The notes: generated from the letters alone by a model not told the origin. Shown: positions 22,510-35,385, counted from the stretch's first letter. The stretch is DNA of 64,000 nucleotides from Saksenaea vasiformis B4078 (GCA_000697055.1 JNDT01001305.1:1-64000), one strand, 5' to 3'. Numbers and translations are program-made.

Positions 22510-24440
22510 GAAGAAAAGAAAACAAGAAAAGTCATATAATTGGTCGGATGATAAAACCATCAAAGAAGAGATCAGAGATCAATTTGCTTGCCGAAGTATT
22601 ATCGTGCTCAATACTGCCTTTATGGGATCCCTATGAGAGCTATTTATTATGAGAGCTATTTATACTAGTTCTATTTTATGGTTGCTCTACAAATAAGCAT
22701 CTTCATGATCAATATTTAGTGGGTCCGAGCATGAACAGGATCAAAGCGATCCTTTCGGAGTAAGACTTTGATTTCGAGTTTTCAAACGTGAGATGAGAAG
22801 AAAAGATTGTCAAGATGGCTGAATGATGTTGCAGTGGGGTGAAAAAGGCGCTTACATAGTTGGAAAAAGGGTCGCGTGCAATCTGGTAAGCTATGTGGAG
22901 TCCATTGGTATTGCCGAATGTTGCCGTTTTTGAGATTGTGTATTGGCCATTGTACTCCATGTCGTCGTCTGGGTGTGAATCGCAAGCCTTGTTTCTTCAA
23001 TAATTTCAACCATTTTTCTCACCCCTACTTTAAATGTAGGAATCTTTCACCCTCTTTTAATTAATTTCAACCTTAACATATTTTAATGGATTGAATTACC
23101 TTTTTTATTGTCTTTTCTTTGGCGGTATGGCCATGGTTTGAGATCGGTTGCAACAAATGGCAGCATCACTGTATCTTAAGTGAATTAGTATCATGCTGCA
23201 ATCAGAACAGATATCATTTCTAGGAACGCCAAAAAGCAGACTACGAATATACAGCTTCCAATGATCTGAGTACTCCTCACTTTTTTTCCACTCTCAGTTT
23301 TTCAACGTTGGCTGACTACAGCTTAGGGTAGAAATTAACAAAGCTGCAGTATTCCGATGCAGCAATGTTCGTAGCATGACTGAACGTACTGCACACTTAC
23401 AGGTCGAGTTCATTCGCAGTGTTTCTCACCCATCAACAAATATCTTTCGGGGTGATTTTCTCCCCAATTTCGAGAATGCCAAAGCAGCCAATGGAACAAG
23501 ATTACGAAGACAATACTTTGACATAGTTTACTGAAATCAAAATGAGAAGTAACCGCTCTTGAATTAAAGAGCCACTTCCGTATATGTCGGGCCTGAAACC
23601 CTTTCTCGCAGTAGCGATAATACTGCGCTGTTGCGATCTTGCTGCCCTCAATTGAGTACCTGTCCACTTATGTAAATACCGATAACTAAAGCAGAACACA
23701 GCCGATATACATGTCGCTGTCTAGGATCGCTTTCTACAAGTAGACTATGATTTTATCCTCGATGCCCCAATGGCCACAGTATTTGAAGATATTTGCTTCT
23801 CTGCTTCCAAGCGCACTATCATTTTGAACGTATTTCCTAAATCCTGTGCCCAGTGTCTCCGATCTTCAATCACCTACCCACGTCCTTTCCCAGGAAAAAA
23901 AAAAAAAAGAAAAAAACATTCCCAAAAATATTGACGGAGCTTTGGCCAAACCTATGAAATACTTTGCTCGCGATGAACCAAGCCTATCATCCAGATGAAT
24001 AATTTTCCTTTCTGACCTTCTCCTACCTTTTCAAGATTTTCTACTCAGGAATACATCCAGTTTTCTTCCGTCCCCTCCATATTTCTATTATCCCACCCTT
24101 ACCCTTCTTGCTCTCCACTGAAATCTGCTACTCCCTTCTTCCCATAGATTAACTTTTCGACTACCTGCTACTGTATCTTTACTCTTTTTTTTTTCATTCT
24201 GCCCTTTTTTTCCCCTGCTGTCATGTGAGGGTTTTTCTTTTCTTTTCATCTTCTAGAACTAATAAGAGCAGACGTGCTGAAAAGTGCAGCGTTCATAGTT
24301 ATTCAATAAAAAAAACTTATTTTGATCTGTGTTGCGACGCCAAATTTCGCACATTGGCACATCCGAGTGTATAGTAAGTAATGTGAAATTGAAAAGATTT
24401 GATACGTATGTTATACATCTCGTCTAAAGTCATACCTCAT
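22505..24440. other. Intergenic, no supported gene
   Basis: Minus-strand frames at 22960-22709 and 23667-23410 show no recognisable domain. Several A/T homopolymer runs occur (near 23890 and 24188). Confidence 0.4.
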
Positions 24441-24444
24441 CAGA

Positions 24445-25320
24445 TTTCCCCTTTCATAGATGAATTCAGAGTCGTTATACTCGTCTATTTGCTTGGCTGA
24501 ATGTTTCATCTTATTTGAATTGCGCAGCGTTTTAACCACTGGATCCGATCATTTGATCATGTAAGAAGTGCCTCATTTACAACCATCTACTGCTACCGTA
24601 TTAAAAGATCTGTCTCATTCACTGTTTAATACTAGTTATCGTTTACAGAATGCAATTTTGAGAGACATAGTAAGAAAAAATTCGGTTCTGTGGTGCTCGG
24701 ATTTAGTGACGTTAGTTTTAGGCGCGGGAAATAGCGAATTAGCAACAAAATTGGCAATGAGACCATACATATTCCTGCATTACGCAATAGCCTGTTGTAA
24801 GCATCCATGGTAAAAAGTAATTAACGATTATCATACAAGATTAGACATATATCGCGTAGAAATGGAAACAAGAAAGCATGTGGATTGTATAAGTAGAGCA
24901 GGTTTTAACTAACGTACTGCTTGTAACTATTGTAAGTTTCTCTTTTTCCCTCAAGTATGCTGACAAATTTCTTTCTATTATTCGGTATTATCTGCCTTTT
25001 TGCTACTGCACATACCGCCTCCCTGTATGATGGTGCCGTTCTGTCTGGTGGAACGTCTATCGGACTCCAAAATCTGGTTGCGCGTGGTTATGACCATTCT
25101 GAAAAATCCGCCCCAGCACCAGCCGACGCCGCTTCAGCGCCTAACGATGGTGGCCCTACGGTTGGTGGCTCGATTCTAGACGTAACCAGCATTAGTCCCG
25201 CAGATCTCAAATAAAATAACCCATTTTTCAATATGATGCTACAGTTCGTCCAAAATGCCAAAAACGTTTCTGTAGCGCTACCAAGCTGTACTATCATTAT
25301 CTCCGGTGAAAGTAGTTAAG
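24445..25320 (+). repeat. Segmental duplication around small secreted-protein gene, copy 1
   Basis: It is colinear with 26700-27690, from CCCCTTTCATAGA through the promoter and ORF to a shared CTATCATCATT-like 3' block. Divergence is moderate, with many substitutions. Confidence 0.8.
24957..25214 (+). CDS. Small secreted Ala/Pro/Gly-rich protein
   Basis: An 85-aa single-exon ORF. Residues 1-20 (MLTNFFLLFGIICLFATAHT) form a strong signal peptide. The mature part is short, without cysteines, and Ala/Pro/Gly-rich (APAPADAASAPNDGGPT). A TATAAG motif at 24888-24893 is conserved at the same place in the decayed second copy. It is unlike known enzymes; an extracellular or processed peptide role is inferred from the signal only. 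Confidence 0.55.
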   Translation: MLTNFFLLFGIICLFATAHTASLYDGAVLSGGTSIGLQNLVARGYDHSEKSAPAPADAASAPNDGGPTVGGSILDVTSISPADLK

Positions 25321-25589
25321 GCTACCGCTCGGTCGTTCCTTGTATAACCTGCATCAGTGGTTATTTCTTTAGGTAAACACATCTGGATATATAGTGGTCC
25401 CCTGCTAATTACACTTGAGTCCTCTCTTCCAACTTTCAACCTTTTTCACTACCCTTCCTCCAACGGTAGCAGTGGAACTTTCAAACTTGCTTCCGATTTC
25501 TCGGATACTCCAATCATTTTTGACCATCCTGGGAGTTGAAGGTATCGGGAGACCACTGTAATGGATTTGTGTCTACGGGAATTACTAGG
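25321..25589. other. Spacer between duplicated segments
   Basis: Short frame 25357-25539 only; no recognised content. Confidence 0.3.
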
Positions 25590-26460
25590 AACACACCAGC
25601 GGAGCACTATCACGAGGAGTCTATGCAAGTCTCTCAGTATCTCGTAATATGTCCGTCATTCAAAATAGTCTGAAGTCAAAGATCAGCTGTTACTTTAACA
25701 TGTTTCATTATTCCTAAATTTATTACATTTGGCATGGGTATCTACCTTGTGTATCCTATCACCCGGGCATTTTGTCTTTTGAAATCCTCGCACCTTTAAA
25801 GCCTCCCGACTTCCGGCCTACACCGTTCGCAGCACTCCCTGCAGTATGAGAAACAGTATACCTCATCAATTCTCGGAAAGAAACGGGGCTTGTATCTCGG
25901 GAAGCTTTTTGATTTTTGGGGAGCTGTAGCATCCCGTGGACAGTCCTAGCGATTCCTTTCAACAAATGATGGCATCTTGTAGTTCTTGAGTCCGAGCTGA
26001 AATTTATAAAAGACCCAAGAGACATCAAAGTCGGTCATCAGAAATCGGTCATCTGCGAGGGCTGTATAAAGGGGAGCTGCGAATTGAGGACACTCAATTC
26101 TTAATTCTAGATCTTTCCAGTGATATCATCCTGTTCAGGTCGCTGTAGTCATTTTGATGATAATGAGCTATCCATCGCTGCTTAATTCCTCATGCATAGT
26201 GGACAACAGTTTTTGTAGTTGTCGATGTCAGTACTTTCCAGTAACTATTTGGCAAGTTGCACTAAATTCCATTCTTGCAGCTCTTTCTCGCATAAGTTAA
26301 GATGGGCAGAACAAGAATAAAGACCTGTGTCACATCCACAGCAACGGCATTTAGACTCCATCGTACGTTGCCGCAGCCGTTTTCCTCGTGTCGTTTCCTA
26401 ACCACGAGTGAATTTTTATACCGCTCGAATAAATTTTGCATCCATCTGCGGACCAAGTTG
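25590..26460 (-). pseudogene. Decayed partial copy (copy 3) of the unrecognised gene family
   Basis: It is homologous to 15120-16200 and 36540-37560. Recognisable pieces are the 26028-25759 frame (LRKNYK-like to RKSGGFKGARISKDK) and the helical N-terminal exon near 26290-26230 (KELQEWNLVQLAK followed by a stop). It is more diverged than the other two copies and lacks their second half. Confidence 0.5.
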
Positions 26461-26699
26461 GTGTAAGTGAGACTGTGACATATTATAAAGATCTTCGGGT
26501 AAAGAAAATTGTCAGTCGTGGCATGATGCTCTCTCTGCAGATGATTTCAACGCGGCCTCGTCTTGTTCGTCGGTTGAGTCTTTAGATTCGACAAAACAGC
26601 CGACGATTATCGATTATTCCGATACCAAATATCAGTCGTTGGCCCTGAACGTCAAATGTATATATATATATGCTAATATATCCCGGCCAAGATGACATT
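26461..26699. other. Spacer with TA microsatellite
   Basis: A short (TA) run near 26660 immediately precedes the second copy of the secreted-protein duplication. Confidence 0.35.
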
Positions 26700-27690
26700 T
26701 GGTCAATTTCCCCTTTCATAGAAGAATTCAGCGTCGCTATACTCATCTATCTACTTAACGAACTGTTTTATTGCATTTGAATCGCATAGCATTATAATCG
26801 CTGGATCTAATCATTTGATCATGTAAGAGATGGCCGGTTAAGCTATCTATTTCTGTATGTTAAAGGATATGCTCGTGATTGTTGCATATTAATTATTGTT
26901 TACAGGATACAATTTCGACAGATATAGCTAAGAAAAAGTCGGTTTTGTGCTAATGGTCTATTGACGTTAGCTCTGGCCGTGGGGAAATAGGAAATTAGCA
27001 ATGAAATTAATAATGAGACCGTACATGTCCCCACATTACGCAATAGTTACTGTTTTTGGTCAGCATCCATAGTAAAAAGTGATTAATTATCATCTTTCAA
27101 AATTACACATACATTCTGTAGAAATGGACATAATAAGGTAAGTAGATTGTATAAGTAGAGCAAGTTCCAGCTATCGTACTGTTTGCGCCGTTGTTACCTT
27201 CTCTTCTTTCCCCGCAAGTATGCCGTCAAACTTCTTCCTACTGTTCACTGTTACCTGTCTCTTTGCTATTGCATATACCGCCTCACCTTACGATGGTACC
27301 TTTCTGCCTGATGAAAAGTCTGTCGGATGAGAAAACCTAGTTGCGCGCGGCTATGACCATTGCGGAAAATTTGGCGACGAGACACTCTCGCGTCGAGCGA
27401 ATGCATGAGACAGCACTCCCGCAGAGTATTCAGCAGCTGCTACTCAGAGACCTTCTCATGTTGACAATCCACCGCTTACGGACTTAATCACGGTTATGCC
27501 CCCCCAAACGATCTAAAAATGAAAGCGTAGCACTGAATAGAAGCTGGTCCATGCAGATTTTAAAATGCTACCCAAATAAAACAGACTATTTCCAATATCC
27601 TGCTGGATTCGTCCAAAAATGGCGAAAACGATAACGTAGTGTCACCAAGATGTGCTATCATCATTTCTAATGGAATGTACTTAACGGACA
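26700..27690 (+). repeat. Segmental duplication around small secreted-protein gene, copy 2
   Basis: Partner of 24445-25320. It includes the homologous promoter (TATAAG near 27153) and the decayed ORF. Confidence 0.8.
27220..27407 (+). pseudogene. Decayed copy of the small secreted protein
   Basis: The ATG at 27220 and signal peptide (MPSNFFLLFTVTCLFAIAYT) are retained. A TGA in the frame near 27328 interrupts it just before the conserved ENLVARGYDH segment, and the Ala/Pro tail is lost through frameshifts. Confidence 0.7.
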
Positions 27691-28742
27691 CGGACCGAAA
27701 ATGGTAAAGTTACGAAGGGAGTTGGAAAGTAATAAAACAAGACAATGACCGACTATACCGAAAGATTATTCATGCCGTTGTGGCACTGAAGGACGTGTAA
27801 CTTGTCAAAAAAGTGTGGCACAGACATGACTGTTGTTCATTTGAGGAGTATCTGTATCCAAATTAGGCAACAGAGATTTTTGGGACGACATGATTGATGG
27901 CACATTTTTTTAACATCAACGAATAAAAGTTAAATTGTATGCGAGTTCTATCCGGTCGTTGATTGTTTCAAGAACATTTGTCGTGTGCGTAATACGGTTG
28001 GACATGGAGTTTCTTCCTTCAAGGCCAAATCTAGTAAAATACTGGAGCCGGGGACGAGAAGTTGAATAGAATAAAATGGAATGGAATTAAAAGCAGCAAC
28101 AGCATTGATGTATCCGATGACATTTATTCCACAATTATTCTTATGTTTTTATACTTATTCTAAATCATCACAGTGAGTATCGTAGTCATCGTTCTCTGAA
28201 GAGGTCTTACAGCAGCATGTTAAAGATTGCGGTGATAAGGGAAGAGTGTTACGTATAGAAGACTTCGTTCTGACTGGCCAGCCGCTCTACTGATATGACA
28301 ACCTTTTTACTGTCTTGATTTCATTTTTGTATTCTGAACGGAGAACGGAGGGCAACCGTGTAAATGTCTGCTAATAGCATTAATAGATATATAAAGATAA
28401 AAAAAAAAAAGCTGAAATGAAAAACAAGGCACAAAAGTTAAAAGAAAAATAGATTGGCGGTGTTGTGTGAGAATCATAGGGTAGGAAAGAAAAAAAGAAA
28501 AGAGAAAAAGAGAAGAAACTAATAGAATTTAGTTAATTATGTGAACCTGTTTTTGTTTTTTCGGAAAGTGATCCCACTTATTCCAATATGAAAGAAAAGC
28601 AGGGATTAACTCCGTGTTTGTGACAGGCAGAAAATAATAAATTATTCCGGAAGGTCAGGACTTTTGAACACGGTATTGTGCGTCGAGTGTCGCTCAATAA
28701 TTGAACTAAACTTAATGGCGTATTTGTACTACTCGTTTTGTG
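27691..28742. other. AT-rich intergenic
   Basis: Contains A-runs near 28400 and 28490. A minus-strand tail reading TSSENDDYDTHCDDLE before a stop (near 28150-28200) could be an eroded gene end, but I cannot link it to a neighbour. Confidence 0.3.
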
Positions 28743-29500
28743 TTAAGTCGCATCAATAAGTGCAACTTCCGAGAAACAATGAGCCCTCTCAATCTCCTCT
28801 TGCGACGTAAAGAATAGACATCGCAGGCAGCCTAAGCCATCATGTTGATACAAATCGTTGTAACCATTTCCTTCCACGCGTCTGACTAAAACTGTTGCAT
28901 TCTGATGCAGCTCTACCTCCTCTTGTTTGGCGCTTTGGTACTTCACGTTGTTGATGTCGTAAACCGTTAATCTATTGCGCAATATGTTCTCATCATTCAT
29001 AACCTTTTGGATGCATCTAGTATTGACATCGACATCAATCATGGTTGTCAATTTCTTGATATCATCCTCGGTAATCATGAGCTTCCTTCCTTTGCTTGAT
29101 GAGGAAGGATTTTCAGGCGTCAACGGATGATTATGGTACCTTTCTTGTTCGTTTTTGGATTCAATAAAAAAGAAACCCGAATTGTTTCTGAAGTGCAGTC
29201 TCAAAACTTAGGGGCAGTTGGTAAGAGTGGTATCGCAGAGCTTTTTATGGTCACTATCTTCGGTGCCGTGGGTGTTACGATAGATTCCTCCTTTGGTGCA
29301 CTTAAGATACAGCTTAGGGGGCGTGTTGAACTTAGTAGCCAAAGTGAATTTGTTCGTCTTCGCGTACTCGTTCAGAACTTTGCGAACGGCTTCTTTGTCA
29401 GGAAAATAACTAGAGAATTGTGGAAAAGGACGTGCGACGCGTAAAGTTTCTTCTCATTGACGGTGACAAAATTATTCGCAGGCTTCATGGACATCGCGTT
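28743..29500 (-). pseudogene. MULE / FAR1-type transposase relic (N-terminal part)
   Basis: Minus-strand frames give a FAR1-like DNA-binding region (QFSSYFPDKEAVRKVLNEYA, then KLYLKCTKGGIYRN and a CDTTLTNCP block). Next come HNHPLTPENPSSSSKGRK and ITEDDIKKL. It ends at FSEVALIDAT, the point where MULE transposases begin the catalytic DATY segment. A stop follows at once and the DDE core is absent. The frame is also broken near 29410 (one shift) and 29205 (stop between segments). The identification rests on the order of these hallmark pieces. It sits at the edge of the MATH block. Confidence 0.55.
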
Positions 29501-29727
29501 AAGTCGGCAAAAGTAATGAAAGCAGCAGAAGCAGTGAGTAAGATGAAAAGGTATGGGCGCGCCGACCTAAATTATCAGGCACAGAACAAGACATCACTTA
29601 GGGACATCACTTATGGATTTAGATCGGGAGTGGTATGGTCCCTAAGAGACATGAAAATCATCTGGTTCCACACAACAAGATCGATATTCTGTCAGCAATT
29701 ACTATACGGATAGTTTTATTTCTGCTT

Positions 29728-31447
29728 TCATCGATCCATCTCTTCTAGTACACGAACAAATGCAGAAACAACACATGTATCGTTCACTAAAAATGGACCC
29801 TTGGATTCGTGGATTTTCTTCAGGTACTCAATACGATAGAACTCTGGATAGCCATAACCTTCCTTTTTTGTAAACTGGTATGATGAACCTATTTGCGACA
29901 TATGAGTGCAGAACTTTATACAGCATTACATACGCTCCCAGTAAAAGGTTGCTGGATCTCTGGGATTGGATATCACCAATGCATAGACAACAGAAGGTCT
30001 TCTGTCATCTTTATCAGGACCGACATAATGCAGATACACTGATATGTATCCTTTACTCTCCTTTCCATTTGGACATAGATGTATGTACCTATAGATGCTA
30101 TAAGCATCATATTAGGCTGTAAGGCCTTACCATTTGAAACCACCAACTTCGAAACTACTACTGTTAATGGAGTCACCTTTTGTACTCCAATCTGTGACAG
30201 TCCAATGGTAAGCTGCGTAACCTAGTTCCTTGCGATCGTCTTGCGGAAGGATCTTCGAGACGAGAAGGTCCACTACAGCGATACTGGTTAACTATCCTTC
30301 TTATTCAGGTTTAGCAACCAGGGAACTTACAGGGATTAACTGGATTATTCCGCTGTTGCCTTTTATATACTTTATCCCACCGTTTGTGAAGTATGCCTGT
30401 CTTAGATATGTCGAGCAACTGATCACTTCCGCTGCGGATTTCCTGGTCATCCAAACCTATTTCATCATCATGAACTAAAGTATCAGTATTATAGAGCGGG
30501 ACCTGTGGCGTTTTTTACCAGATTTCTCAGATTTGGTTGCACTTGAACCTGTATTCTTCCCAGAAGACGGACGAGCGGAAGGTGTTTTCTATTGTGCATC
30601 GCCTATTAATATGTATACAGTAGAATTAACATCAGCTTTACCTCAAGTTTTATGTCTATCATATTTATAGACGTTTCGCGTGTCTGCCGTGTAAGTATAT
30701 CCGTAATCATTTCTTCGAACTGCTCAGAGGTAGAAATCGGCAACGTTCGTTGCTCTTCCGAATCATTCCATACGATACCGAATGTATCTGACGCCAGCTG
30801 AAACTCCTCTCGAATCTAAATTATCTTTAGTTGGCCTTTGCATCGATAAGCTCCTAATTCAAAGTACTTTCACCCGTAATTGGCTATATTCTGGGCGACT
30901 ATCGTTGTATGCAATACAGCGTATCTTCTTCTGAGAGCCAGTAGAACAGACGTTCATAACCAATGGAACAGAAAAAATTCTGCCGTCAGAGTTGCTTTGC
31001 CCAATGTATCTTTTGCTTTTCGAACTCATTGCTATACTCATGTTGCTACATGCCCGCTCCAGATCTTTCATATTCTGACTTGTTCTTCTCCGTTGCGCCA
31101 TTGCTTCTTCATACTGGCATGAGAGGAGTTCTAGCTTAAATTCGGTGAATATTCTCCGCAAGCTCTCCTTAGCCTCAGTTTTGAGGAATGAGAGCTTTTT
31201 AATATAATCAATGTGATTCTCCGCATCTTCCATTAAATGAATGGCTTCCGCATCCAAGAACTTTTGACTTGCTTGGGGGTCGTCTCTATTCATAAGGCAT
31301 TCATTGCTTATAGAAGAGCATGCCTTCATTGTATTCAAAATATGGACGAACGTATTTGTGATCTAGGTTTAGCAGCGTTGGCCTGTTAATCAATATGACT
31401 TTGAGGTGTGATGATTTCACCCTTATGTGTTGCAGATCGTCATTCAT
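29728..31447 (-). pseudogene. Coiled-coil / PB1-like / MATH gene (copy 6), single-base frameshift
   Basis: Minus-strand exons: 31447-31421 (MNDDLQHIR), 31362-30868, 30815-30642, 30588-30331, 30272-30131 (142 nt), 30088-29934 and 29888-29728. All splice sites are GT-AG. Exon 4 is one nucleotide short relative to its paralogue at 37.8 kb, after the SEKSGK codons in an A-rich run, so the linker frame ends in TAG soon after. Downstream exons are open in the corrected frame (YHWTVTDW, FEVGGFKW, ALVISNPRDP, FLVNDTCVVSAFVRV). The PB1-like part has Met instead of the usual strand-1 Lys. A TATA box is at ~31507 on the minus strand. It is either a young pseudogene or a sequencing error in a homopolymer. 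Confidence 0.7.
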
Positions 31448-31799
31448 CTTTCAATTAATCCGACTTGGTCGCTTTCAAGCAGTTAATTTCTGCCCGTTGT
31501 TTTATACAACACATGAGGGAAAGTTTTTTCCGAAAAAAAATTAAAACAGGTGACGAACGACTTTTGTTATACTGTCCCAAGAAGCATTTGTGTTGCAATA
31601 GCAGTCTTCCGCGGTTAAAGTCTATTTGCTGGATTCGCTGACAGTTTGGAGGAAATAGCTGTCTATTAACTTAGTTTATTTCATAAGCAGAAAAATGAAC
31701 ACAGAATTTGTAGTAAATTTTATTTGGTTGACACTACATCCTTTGTACGCGAATTTAGCAAATTTGTAATAACCTCCGTCCAGATCATTTCCACTACTT
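31448..31799. other. Spacer between copies 6 and 7
   Basis: Holds the upstream region of copy 6 (TATAAAA-type box near 31507, minus strand) and the 3' flank of copy 7. Confidence 0.4.
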
Positions 31800-33509
31800 T
31801 CAGTGATGCGTATGCAAAAGGCAAATGAATGTAGATATGTGGAGGTAGTTTTCTACTGCAGGAGTTTCGTTGTCGTTGTGTTTTCGGTCAGAAAGGCTCG
31901 CAACCTTATCGAAACCATGCTGATCAATCTCTTTACTAAAGACGCAGGTTTCTCCTACAGATTGTGACATGTGAGCTCATCATTTTTAATCATTTTATCC
32001 TACCTTTTGAATAATATCGCTCTGAATCGTTCGGATCAGTCATGGTAAATTGATATTTCACACTGACTTCCCAGTCGGCTTCATTTGATGAAATAACTTT
32101 CAGATAAATCCCGATGTGTCCAGAAGGATCCGCTGGCGGATGTAAACATATTTGCCTGTGAATAGTGTGAGATGAGTTACAAACCGATAACTAACCATGT
32201 GAAGCCGCCAAATTCAAATGAACTACTGTGAACTTCATTTTTGTGCATGATCCATTCTGTAATGGTCCAATGGTGAATTTTGAACTACGAATTTCAGGTT
32301 AAGGTACAGAGGCGCCTTCAAGATTCGTTAAAACTCAATACAGACCATCAAGTCTTCCACATATCCATTTAAGCCTTTGTTACATAAATTTTCATCAGCT
32401 TGTAGCTGGATTGCATTGCAGGCTTTGCCTGATTCAGAGCTAATCATTTCCACTGCTGCTATCTCCGAAAATGGATCGGTTTTTTCGTCAGCTCCATTGT
32501 TCGAATTGTACTCAATCTTGGACAGAGAATTCTCATCAGAATAAAAATCTGTTAAGCTATTCTCTGCACAGTTGCACTCCGTAAAGTTTGATTTGGGAAA
32601 AGTAAGGTCGGGTGAACCATCTGAGCCCAGATGTCTCTACATATGCCTGTCAATACGGGCCATGAATAAACTGAGACAAACCTTTGGATCATCCATGACG
32701 TTGCCTGTACGTAGGTACATTTCCACTAAGTTGATTGATGTGTCTGGTGATCGTCGTGCATTTATTTTTGCAATGACCTCGTCAAATCCCTCTGGACGAC
32801 AGATCTGCTGATAACGATGGTCTGAAGATGCGTCACAAGTCAAAGAAAAATTATCCGATCCGAGCTGGAATTCTTCTTGGATCTAAGACTGATCAATTGA
32901 GAGCTGCTACAAAATTAGAGTACCTGTTTGCGTAACTGACTATATGGTGGATAAGAGTCGTTGAACACCATACAGCGAACTTCATGTTCATAACCGATTA
33001 AATGCACCTTTGCTACTAAAGGCACAAAAAGCGGTACAGTATGAGAGCTACGTGGCTCAGTTAAGATGTTTTTGAGCTTGGCAGCCATATCTTTGAAAGC
33101 CTGCTTCTGCTCTTTCATCTTGTCGGCCATCTTTTTTAGCTGCTCATCTTTCTCTTGGATTTCCTCTCTATGTTGGTGCTCCATAAGCTCCTGTTTGAAC
33201 TCAGTGAACAATTTTAGAAGCCTCTCCTTATTCGCATCGTCAAGAAACGGAAGCCCGTTTACATGGTAAATATGAGCATTAGTCTGTTTTGTTAGAGCGA
33301 CAGTAGTAAAAGCTGAATATTTTTGCTTTTCCATTGAGTCATCGCCTCCCGCAAGCAAGTCCTTCATATCGTTAAAACGCCCTTGCATAAGACTCAGTGT
33401 GTGAATGAATATATCGGTGATCTAGATAAGAATCCCATCCTTTGCTAAATAACGTTGAACCTTGAAGATCTGTCGAACTCACTCTTGCATGTTTCAAGTT
33501 GTCTGACAT
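31800..33509 (-). pseudogene. Coiled-coil / PB1-like / MATH gene (copy 7), disrupted at the start of MATH
   Basis: Minus-strand exons: 33509-33483 (MSDNLKHAR), 33421-32924, 32882-32682, 32636-32384, a damaged exon 5 ending 32196, 32155-32004 and 31954-31800. The coiled coil has a KDEQLKKMADKMKEQ heptad run. The PB1-like part includes VAKVHLIG and YSQLRKQ. Exon 5, invariably 142 nt elsewhere, is about 138 nt and has stops before the FKIHHWTITEW segment. One alternative exists: reading exon 4 on to a GTCTGT donor (near 32354) and splicing to the AG before FKIHHW keeps the frame, so a protein is not excluded. Closest to the intact copy at 39.9-41.6 kb, including the unusual C-terminus (LHISTFI). 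Confidence 0.65.
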
Positions 33510-34154
33510 CCTGTGAAAGTTGTATCGGATGCACTGGAGGAGGTGAAAATACTGCGATAGTTTATTCCTAGGGAAATTTAAAATAGGACAGTATATCAGG
33601 AAACGCAAAATGGACAAGTCAGACAAGCAGAGCCGCTCTGCTCCGTCTAAATACGGTTTATCCCGGGTTCTGTATCCATACAGAATCTCTCGGGACTGTT
33701 AAAGACGATTCTGGCTCATACACATATTCCTCCGAAACAGCGCCACGAACGGGTACCATAGCTATCACCCATCCTTCATGCGACTGGTAACTTTGAAATC
33801 AAGGTCGAACGCATTTTTTCCACGACAATGAAACTATGTATATCCCAACAAAGACTTCGCACCAAAACAAATCGAACACAGCGGTTCTTCAGTAGTCCAT
33901 CGGAACTTTGGAAATCGTGAGGTCCTCTTGAGAAGATATCTCGGACACGCATTTATATAGATGTTATACATGTCATCACATAAATTCGTTGCAAGTTGGA
34001 CCGCTTATACGTGCTTTGAATTAACTGGAAAGAATTTGATAGAGAAGTTGAGCATACGAAGTATATGTTGTAGACTAAAAAAATCCAAGCATTATAATAA
34101 GTTTAATAGTCGGATCCTATCATTATTTCAAGTAGCGAACGAACAAACATTTCA
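33510..34154. other. Spacer between copies 7 and 8
   Basis: The short plus frame 33961-34176 has no recognisable content. The equivalent spacer in the other block is 41580-42938. Confidence 0.4.
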
Positions 34155-35385
34155 TTATGCAACGAATGATTTATAGCGATAACACACTGACACGCTAATC
34201 TTCTCTGGATCGCTCTTCAACGGCTGAACAATACGTACGTATGCCGAGATAATGGTACGATTGTCCCCAACAAATGGGCCCTTTCCATCCTTGACGATTT
34301 GCATATGCGCCACACAATAAAACTGTTCAAACCCATTGTTTGTTGCCCCGGGTTTGAATAAATGGGATTTCTCTACGTTCTGTAAGAAAAGACACTCAAT
34401 AATATATCAATTCTTACTCATAGAATGATAGTTGGCGGTATCATTGGGGTCAGAGATCATAAGTGCATATTCAGTAGTGATGTCCCAGTCTTCACCCTCC
34501 TTGTTCACCGCAAGCAAACGAAGAGCCATAAAGGTTGTATCCGAATTTCCTTCTGGGTACAATTGAATTCTCCTACGTATGCTGTAAGGACAGCAGAAGA
34601 ATAGGACAAAACATGTTACCACTCGAAGCCTCCAACGCGAAATATATCACTGTAAACGTTTCCCTTTAGCGACCTCCGGTTGTTTATCGTCCAGTGGTAT
34701 GATTTGCAATCTACTTCCTCACAATCACTACAAGGGAGCATCTTGGGAAGCAGACTATCCACTAATATACTCTTCAGAGATAGTCACTAGTAACCTCCAG
34801 ACTTACAAAGTAGTATGCGATTTCGATAATGTTTCTCAGTCGCCTGTCATAGCGCTAAGCGTATCCAGGATGGAGATATCAATCGACTCATCGCTCTCAT
34901 CTCCACTATCTGCTTCAGTTCTCGGAGAGTTAATTGCTCCAACATCGCCGATCTTGTTTAGCTCTGGCGATGGCAATACAAAATCGGAAGAGCAGCGAGC
35001 AAAGGTTCTAGTCTGTATATATACATACTAAGCGTTTAGTATTTTCAGCATAGGAGAGCGTACATACATCTGTGCCGGCGCTGTCATCGACCCCTTTCAC
35101 AAGTAATTCCAACAAGTGAATGGACGAATCGCAAGGCTGGAGGGCGATAAACTTTTTTATTAGATGTCCATATTCAAACGCTGTAGTGATCCGGAAATGT
35201 TCATCGTCCTTCTGCGAATTTTCACAGAGTAGCTCCAACGCGCCAGAGTTCAGCAAAAACGCGTTCTTCATCTGCATAAAGAATTTAATATGCTTCATTA
35301 GGCAAGCCTACGCAGTAATACCTGCTTTCTCAATTGTTCATAACTGGTATAACTAGTATACCCGTCATCAAAGGGAATATAGTTT
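34155..35385 (-). pseudogene. Coiled-coil / PB1-like / MATH gene (copy 8), 5'-truncated and frameshifted
   Basis: On the minus strand, only the end of exon 2 is present (DDGYTSYTSYEQLRKQ near 35370-35325). Then come exon 3 (FLLNSGALELLCEN), exon 4, exon 5, exon 6 (LRLLAVNKEGEDWDI) and exon 7 to a stop at 34155. Exon 1 and the coiled coil are missing: at about 35380 the family homology ends and the unrelated 2.2-kb duplicated segment starts. Exon 4 also carries one extra T after the TGD codons (near 34841), giving an in-frame TGA. The C-terminus is longer than in the intact paralogue at 42939 because its stop codon is mutated (SDPEKIS). Confidence 0.75.
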
